Assembly: GCA_031294825.1 (NCBI GenBank)
Contig: JAUMPM010000010.1
Coordinates: forward strand, 1 to 9,971
Direction: 5' to 3'
Source of the DNA: Collinsella sp.
GTDB taxonomy: Bacteria; Actinomycetota; Coriobacteriia; Coriobacteriales; Coriobacteriaceae
Length of the DNA: 9,971 nt
The number at the start of each line of letters is the position of its first letter. The stretch's first letter is position 1. The translations under genes were made by a program, and so were the position numbers. Shown here one piece after another: positions 6,794-9,971 of this stretch. The notes under the pieces are model-generated. The model worked only from the letters and a program-made list of their open reading frames with translations. It made no database searches and was not told the origin of the DNA.

Positions 6794-9571
6794 ATGGCAC
6801 AGGAATTCACTTTTACCGTTAACGGCGTCGAGCGCACGACGACGGAGAATAAACCGCTGCTGCGCTACCTGCGCGACGACCTGCATATCCATTCCGCCAA
6901 GGACGGCTGCTCCGAAGGTGCTTGCGGTACCTGCACCATCCATGTGGACGGTGCGGCCGTCAAGGCGTGCGTGCTGACCACTGCTCTTGCTGCCGGTCGC
7001 AACATCGTAACCGTCGAGGGCCTGCCCGAGGACGTGCGCGAGGCCTTTGTGTACGCCTTTGGCGCCGTGGGCGCCGTGCAGTGCGGTTTTTGCATTCCCG
7101 GCATGGTCATGGCGGGCGCAGCGCTCATCGCCGAGGACCCCGAGCCCACCGAGGAGCAGATTAAGTACGCCATTCGCGGTAACGTCTGCCGCTGCACCGG
7201 CTACAAAAAGATTATCGAGGGCATCTCGCTGGCCGCTGCGGTGCTCCGCGGCGAAAAGCAGATCGATGAGGACCTGGAGCGCGGCGATGACTACGGCGTG
7301 GGCAAGCGCGCCTTCCGTATCGACGTGCGCAAGAAGGTGCTCGGCGAGGGCAAGTATCCCGACGACATCGACGAGCTCGATCAGCCGGGCCTGACCTATG
7401 CCAGCGCCGTGCGCTCCAAGTATCCGCGCGCCCGCGTGCTCTCCATCGACACCTCCAAGGCCGAGGCCCTGCCCGGTGTGGTGGGCATCCTGCGCGCCGA
7501 GGACGTGCCGGTCAACCAGGTCGGCCACCTTATCCAGGACTGGGACGTCATGATCGCCCAGGGCGATATCACCCGCTGCGTGGGTGACGCCATCGTGCTG
7601 GTGGTTGCCGAGGACGAGGCGACGCTCGAGAAGGCCAAGAAGCTCGTAAAGATTGACTACGAGCCGCTGGAGCCCGTGCGCAACATTGTCGAGGCCAAGG
7701 CTGCCGACGCCCCGCGCCTGCACGACAGCTTCTTTGCCTTTGGCAACACGGTGGAGCTCAAGGACAACGTGTGCCAGAGCCGTCACGTGACGCGCGGCGA
7801 CGCCGCCAAGGCGCTGGCAGAAAGCGCGTTTACCGTGACGCAGCGCTTTACCACGCCCTTTACCGAGCATGCCTTCTTGGAGCCCGAGTGCGCCGTCGCC
7901 TTCCCGTACAAGAACGGCGTCAAGGTGCAGTCGACCGACCAGGGTGCCTACGACACGCGCAAAGAGTGTGCCCACATGTTTGGCTGGGACAACGAGCCCG
8001 AGCGCGTGGTCGTCGAGACCATGCTTGTGGGCGGCGGCTTTGGCGGCAAGGAGGACGTGTCCATCCAGCACCTGGCCGCGCTCGCCGCATATAAGTTCCA
8101 GCGTCCCGTGAAGTGCAAACTCACGCGCGCCGAGTCGCTCGCGTTCCATCCCAAGCGCCACGCCATGGACGGCACCTTTACGCTGGGCTGCGACGCCGAG
8201 GGCAACTTTACCGGTCTGGACTGCGAGATCAACTTTGACACCGGCGCCTACGCGTCGCTGTGCGGCCCGGTGCTCGAGCGTGCCTGCACGCATGCCGTCG
8301 GCCCCTACAAGTACCAGAACACCGACATTCGCGGCTTTGGCTACTACACCAACAACCCGCCCGCCGGCGCGTACCGCGGCTTTGGCGTTTGCCAGTCCGA
8401 GTTTGCGCTCGAGAGCCTGATCGACCTGCTGGCAGAGAAGGTCGGCCTGGATCCGTGGGAGATTCGTTACCGAAACGCTATCGAGCCGGGCGAGGTTTTG
8501 CCCAACGGCCAAATTGCCGATTGCTCCACGGCGCTGAAGGAGACGCTGCTCGAGGTCAAGGATGCCTACTATGCGCATCCCGGACACGCCGGCATTGCCT
8601 GCGCCATGAAGAACGCCGGCGTGGGCGTGGGCCTGCCCGATGCCGGCCGCTGCAAGATTCGCATCGAGGACGGCGTGGCCGTGGTCTATGCCGCCACGTC
8701 CGACATCGGCCAGGGCTGCAACACCGTCTTTTTGCAGGACGTTGCCGAGGCATGCGGTCTGCCGCTTCGCTGCATTGCCAACGGCGAGTGCTCCACCGAG
8801 AACGCTCCCGACTCCGGCACCACGTCTGGCTCGCGTCAGACGGTCGTGACCGGCGAGGCCGTGCGCGGTGCCGCCTTCCTGCTGCGCGATGCCATGGTCG
8901 GCATCGAGGCCGGCAAGCCTGCGCCTGCCGCCCCGGTGAGCGCCCATGGTGACGGCGTCAAGATTGAGTACGACGACGGTCGCGCCTATCAGCTGCGCAC
9001 GCAGGAGCTCGTCGCCGGCCAGGGTATGCATCCTCAGGATCCCGCGGCCGCCATCAAGGCGCTCGAGGGATGCGAGTTTGGCTACGTGTACCTGGAGCCG
9101 ACCGACAAGCTGGGCGCTGACGTTCCCAACCCCAAGAGCCACATCTGCTACGGCTTTGCCACGCATGTGGTCATTTTGGATGATGACGGCCGCGTGAGCG
9201 AGGTCTATGCCGCGCACGATTCCGGCAAGGTGGTCAACCCCATCTCCATCCAGGGTCAGATTGAAGGCGGCGTGCTCATGGGTATGGGCTATGCGCTTAC
9301 CGAGGACTGGCCGCTCAAGGACTGCGTACCCCAGGCAAGGTACGGTACGCTCGGGTTGTTCCGTGCGCCCGAGATTCCGGATATTCACGCCATTTACGTG
9401 GAGAAGGACGAGCTGCTGCCTGTGGCGTACGGCGGCAAGGGCATCGGCGAGATCGCAACGATCCCCACGGCGCCCGCCGTACAGAACGCCTACCGCACGT
9501 TTGACGGCAAGCTGCGTCCAAATCTGCCCATGGTGGATACGCCCTACAGCCGCGTCCGCAACCGCGGGTAG
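6794..9571 (+). CDS. xdhD: XdhD-type molybdenum hydroxylase (fused [2Fe-2S] and molybdopterin subunits)
   Basis: This 925-residue cytosolic enzyme of the xanthine dehydrogenase family joins the small iron-sulfur subunit and the large molybdenum subunit in one chain, as in E. coli XdhD (about 956). The first [2Fe-2S] site is C39, C44, C47, C59 and the second is C97, C100, C132, C134. The molybdopterin part shows VGGGFGGKED from 412, GAYRGFG (525-531), TTSGSRQT (676-683), QGQIEGG, and GGKGIGE with the catalytic glutamate at 886. All key residues seem intact. It should hydroxylate a purine (or remove an oxygen in reverse) at a Mo centre. This subfamily is linked to a labile selenium ligand on Mo, not to selenocysteine, and there is no in-frame TGA. 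No FAD domain is present in the chain and no FAD-subunit gene is in the window, so electrons probably leave through the neighbouring ferredoxin and YgfK. The exact purine substrate cannot be read from sequence. Confidence 0.92.
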   Translation: MAQEFTFTVNGVERTTTENKPLLRYLRDDLHIHSAKDGCSEGACGTCTIHVDGAAVKACVLTTALAAGRNIVTVEGLPEDVREAFVYAFGAVGAVQCGFCIPGMVMAGAALIAEDPEPTEEQIKYAIRGNVCRCTGYKKIIEGISLAAAVLRGEKQIDEDLERGDDYGVGKRAFRIDVRKKVLGEGKYPDDIDELDQPGLTYASAVRSKYPRARVLSIDTSKAEALPGVVGILRAEDVPVNQVGHLIQDWDVMIAQGDITRCVGDAIVLVVAEDEATLEKAKKLVKIDYEPLEPVRNIVEAKAADAPRLHDSFFAFGNTVELKDNVCQSRHVTRGDAAKALAESAFTVTQRFTTPFTEHAFLEPECAVAFPYKNGVKVQSTDQGAYDTRKECAHMFGWDNEPERVVVETMLVGGGFGGKEDVSIQHLAALAAYKFQRPVKCKLTRAESLAFHPKRHAMDGTFTLGCDAEGNFTGLDCEINFDTGAYASLCGPVLERACTHAVGPYKYQNTDIRGFGYYTNNPPAGAYRGFGVCQSEFALESLIDLLAEKVGLDPWEIRYRNAIEPGEVLPNGQIADCSTALKETLLEVKDAYYAHPGHAGIACAMKNAGVGVGLPDAGRCKIRIEDGVAVVYAATSDIGQGCNTVFLQDVAEACGLPLRCIANGECSTENAPDSGTTSGSRQTVVTGEAVRGAAFLLRDAMVGIEAGKPAPAAPVSAHGDGVKIEYDDGRAYQLRTQELVAGQGMHPQDPAAAIKALEGCEFGYVYLEPTDKLGADVPNPKSHICYGFATHVVILDDDGRVSEVYAAHDSGKVVNPISIQGQIEGGVLMGMGYALTEDWPLKDCVPQARYGTLGLFRAPEIPDIHAIYVEKDELLPVAYGGKGIGEIATIPTAPAVQNAYRTFDGKLRPNLPMVDTPYSRVRNRG

Positions 9572-9640
9572 GGTAGGGCGCGGACAGCCATTGCTGACGA
9601 GCTGTTCGCGCTCAACATCAACTGCATATGCTGCGCCTTT

Positions 9641-9676
9641 GGCCCCGGCTCCATCGCGAGCCGGGGCCTTTTGTTT
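9641..9676 (+). terminator. Intrinsic terminator of the purine cluster
   Basis: GGCCCCGGCTC (9641-9651) pairs perfectly over 11 bp with GAGCCGGGGCC (9658-9668) around the loop CATCGC, and is followed directly by TTTTGTTT (9669-9676). It lies 69 nt after the xdhD stop and is a textbook rho-independent terminator for the + strand. Confidence 0.95.
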
Positions 9677-9693
9677 GGAGCGCCTCCGCATAC

Positions 9694-9853
9694 GGAAACT
9701 GCGTCCCGGATTTGGCGCTCAGAATGGGATGCGTTTTCCCTTTGGAGCCCTCGGCGGAAACTACGTCCCGGAATCCAGTCCCGGAGTGGGACGCAGTTTC
9801 CGGATCGGCCCTCAACCGGAAACTGCGTCCCAGAATTTCGCTTCAGAGTGGGA
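9694..9853. repeat. Three palindromic repeat units on a 62-bp period, the last one cut short
   Basis: The left arm GGAAACTGCGTCCC occurs at 9694 and 9818, and with one change (CTACG) at 9756, so starts are exactly 62 bp apart. Each left arm is followed 32 bp on by an inverted right arm. The right arm is degenerate in unit 1 (GGGATGCGTTTTCC at 9726). In unit 2 it is near perfect (GGGACGCAGTTTCC at 9788-9801, 13 of 14 pairs). In unit 3 it stops after GGGA (9850-9853). Each complete unit could fold into a stem of about 14 bp, on either strand. The block is non-coding and lies between a terminator and an IS-like element. Confidence 0.85.
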
Positions 9854-9858
9854 GGGGG

Positions 9859-9971
9859 TGCGGACAGAAAGTTGGACCGCGGGGCGGTCCGGACTGGAGG
9901 TTCGCATGTACAGCAGGGAGAAGGTCGAGCTCTTCCTCCTGGCGACGGAGGACGGCATGGGGCCGACCGCC
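9859..9971 (+). mobile_element. Left end of an IS3-family-like insertion sequence (partial)
   Basis: TGCGGACAGAAAGTTGGACC at 9859-9878 looks like an IS3-family terminal inverted repeat: it starts with TG and has the AAAGTTGGAC core. It is followed by a 7-bp hairpin (GGACCGC 9874-9880 with GCGGTCC 9884-9890), a ribosome site GGAGG (9896-9900) and a start codon. It begins where the third 62-bp repeat unit breaks off. The exact outer boundary may lie a few bases upstream, in the G run 9854-9858. The right end is outside the window. Confidence 0.55.
9906..9971 (+). CDS. Probable IS3-type OrfA / helix-turn-helix protein, N-terminus only
   Basis: An ATG at 9906, 5 nt after GGAGG, opens a frame that stays open for 22 codons to the end of the window, beginning MYSREKVELFLLATEDG. 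A short charged helix followed by MGPTA suits the first helices of a transposase OrfA DNA-binding domain, and the upstream inverted-repeat-like sequence supports this. Too little protein is visible to be certain of the family. Its product would bind the element's ends. Confidence 0.5.
   Translation, partial: MYSREKVELFLLATEDGMGPTA

Noticed and set aside
6794..9571. Selenocysteine codon in xdhD
   Set aside because: The frame contains no internal TGA. Selenium in this family is a labile Mo ligand, not a coded residue.
9594..9680. Possible protein-like reading (ADELFALNINC) after xdhD
   Set aside because: It has no start codon with a ribosome site and runs through the intrinsic terminator, so it is most likely chance.
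6266..9691. Antisense open frame of over 1100 codons opposite the ferredoxin and xdhD genes
   Set aside because: Same compositional shadow effect. It spans two real genes and the terminator and has no recognisable domain.
9694..9853. CRISPR array
   Set aside because: The 14-bp repeats recur every 62 bp, but the intervening sequence is itself related between units and carries inverted arms, there are only three units, and no cas gene is present.

Overview
The window is high-GC, gene-dense bacterial DNA with all genes on the + strand. Codon use strongly favours C or G at third positions, ribosome sites are clear, and the protein set points to a strict anaerobe of the gut. The best guess is a Coriobacteriia actinobacterium close to Collinsella. 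That guess rests on composition, the gene set and the style of intergenic repeats, and no marker gene is present to confirm it.

Positions 196-9571 hold a five-gene anaerobic purine-utilisation cluster: an NCS2/NAT purine permease (196-1590), the SsnA aminohydrolase (1787-3142), the flavo-iron-sulfur protein YgfK (3291-6290), a small RnfB-like ferredoxin with four [4Fe-4S] motifs (6302-6781), and a one-chain XdhD-type molybdenum hydroxylase (6794-9571). ssnA, ygfK and xdhD are the trio known from E. coli and many gut anaerobes. They are linked to selenium-dependent molybdenum hydroxylases and, more recently, to oxygen-independent breakdown of urate and other purines. The likely logic is uptake by the permease, hydroxylation or dehydroxylation of the purine ring by XdhD, electron movement through the ferredoxin and YgfK, and ring hydrolysis by SsnA. 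The last three genes are tightly spaced (11 and 12 nt gaps). The first two gaps (196 and 148 nt) are rich in RNA hairpins. A strong intrinsic terminator at 9641-9676 closes the cluster.

The first 195 nt are AT-rich and carry a plausible promoter (TTGAGA, 17 nt, TACGAT) and a 12-codon upstream ORF whose stop overlaps the permease start. After the terminator, 9694-9853 carries three palindromic repeat units on an exact 62-bp period. The third is broken off where an IS3-like element begins, and the first 22 codons of that element's protein run off the end of the window.

The most interesting points are: no FAD-binding (CoxM/YgfM) subunit, with a polyferredoxin in the place where one is expected; a YgfK domain order that looks like a permuted dihydropyrimidine dehydrogenase, with a cysteine where that enzyme has its catalytic acid; two substitutions at key sites of the permease; and the 62-bp repeat array interrupted by a mobile element.
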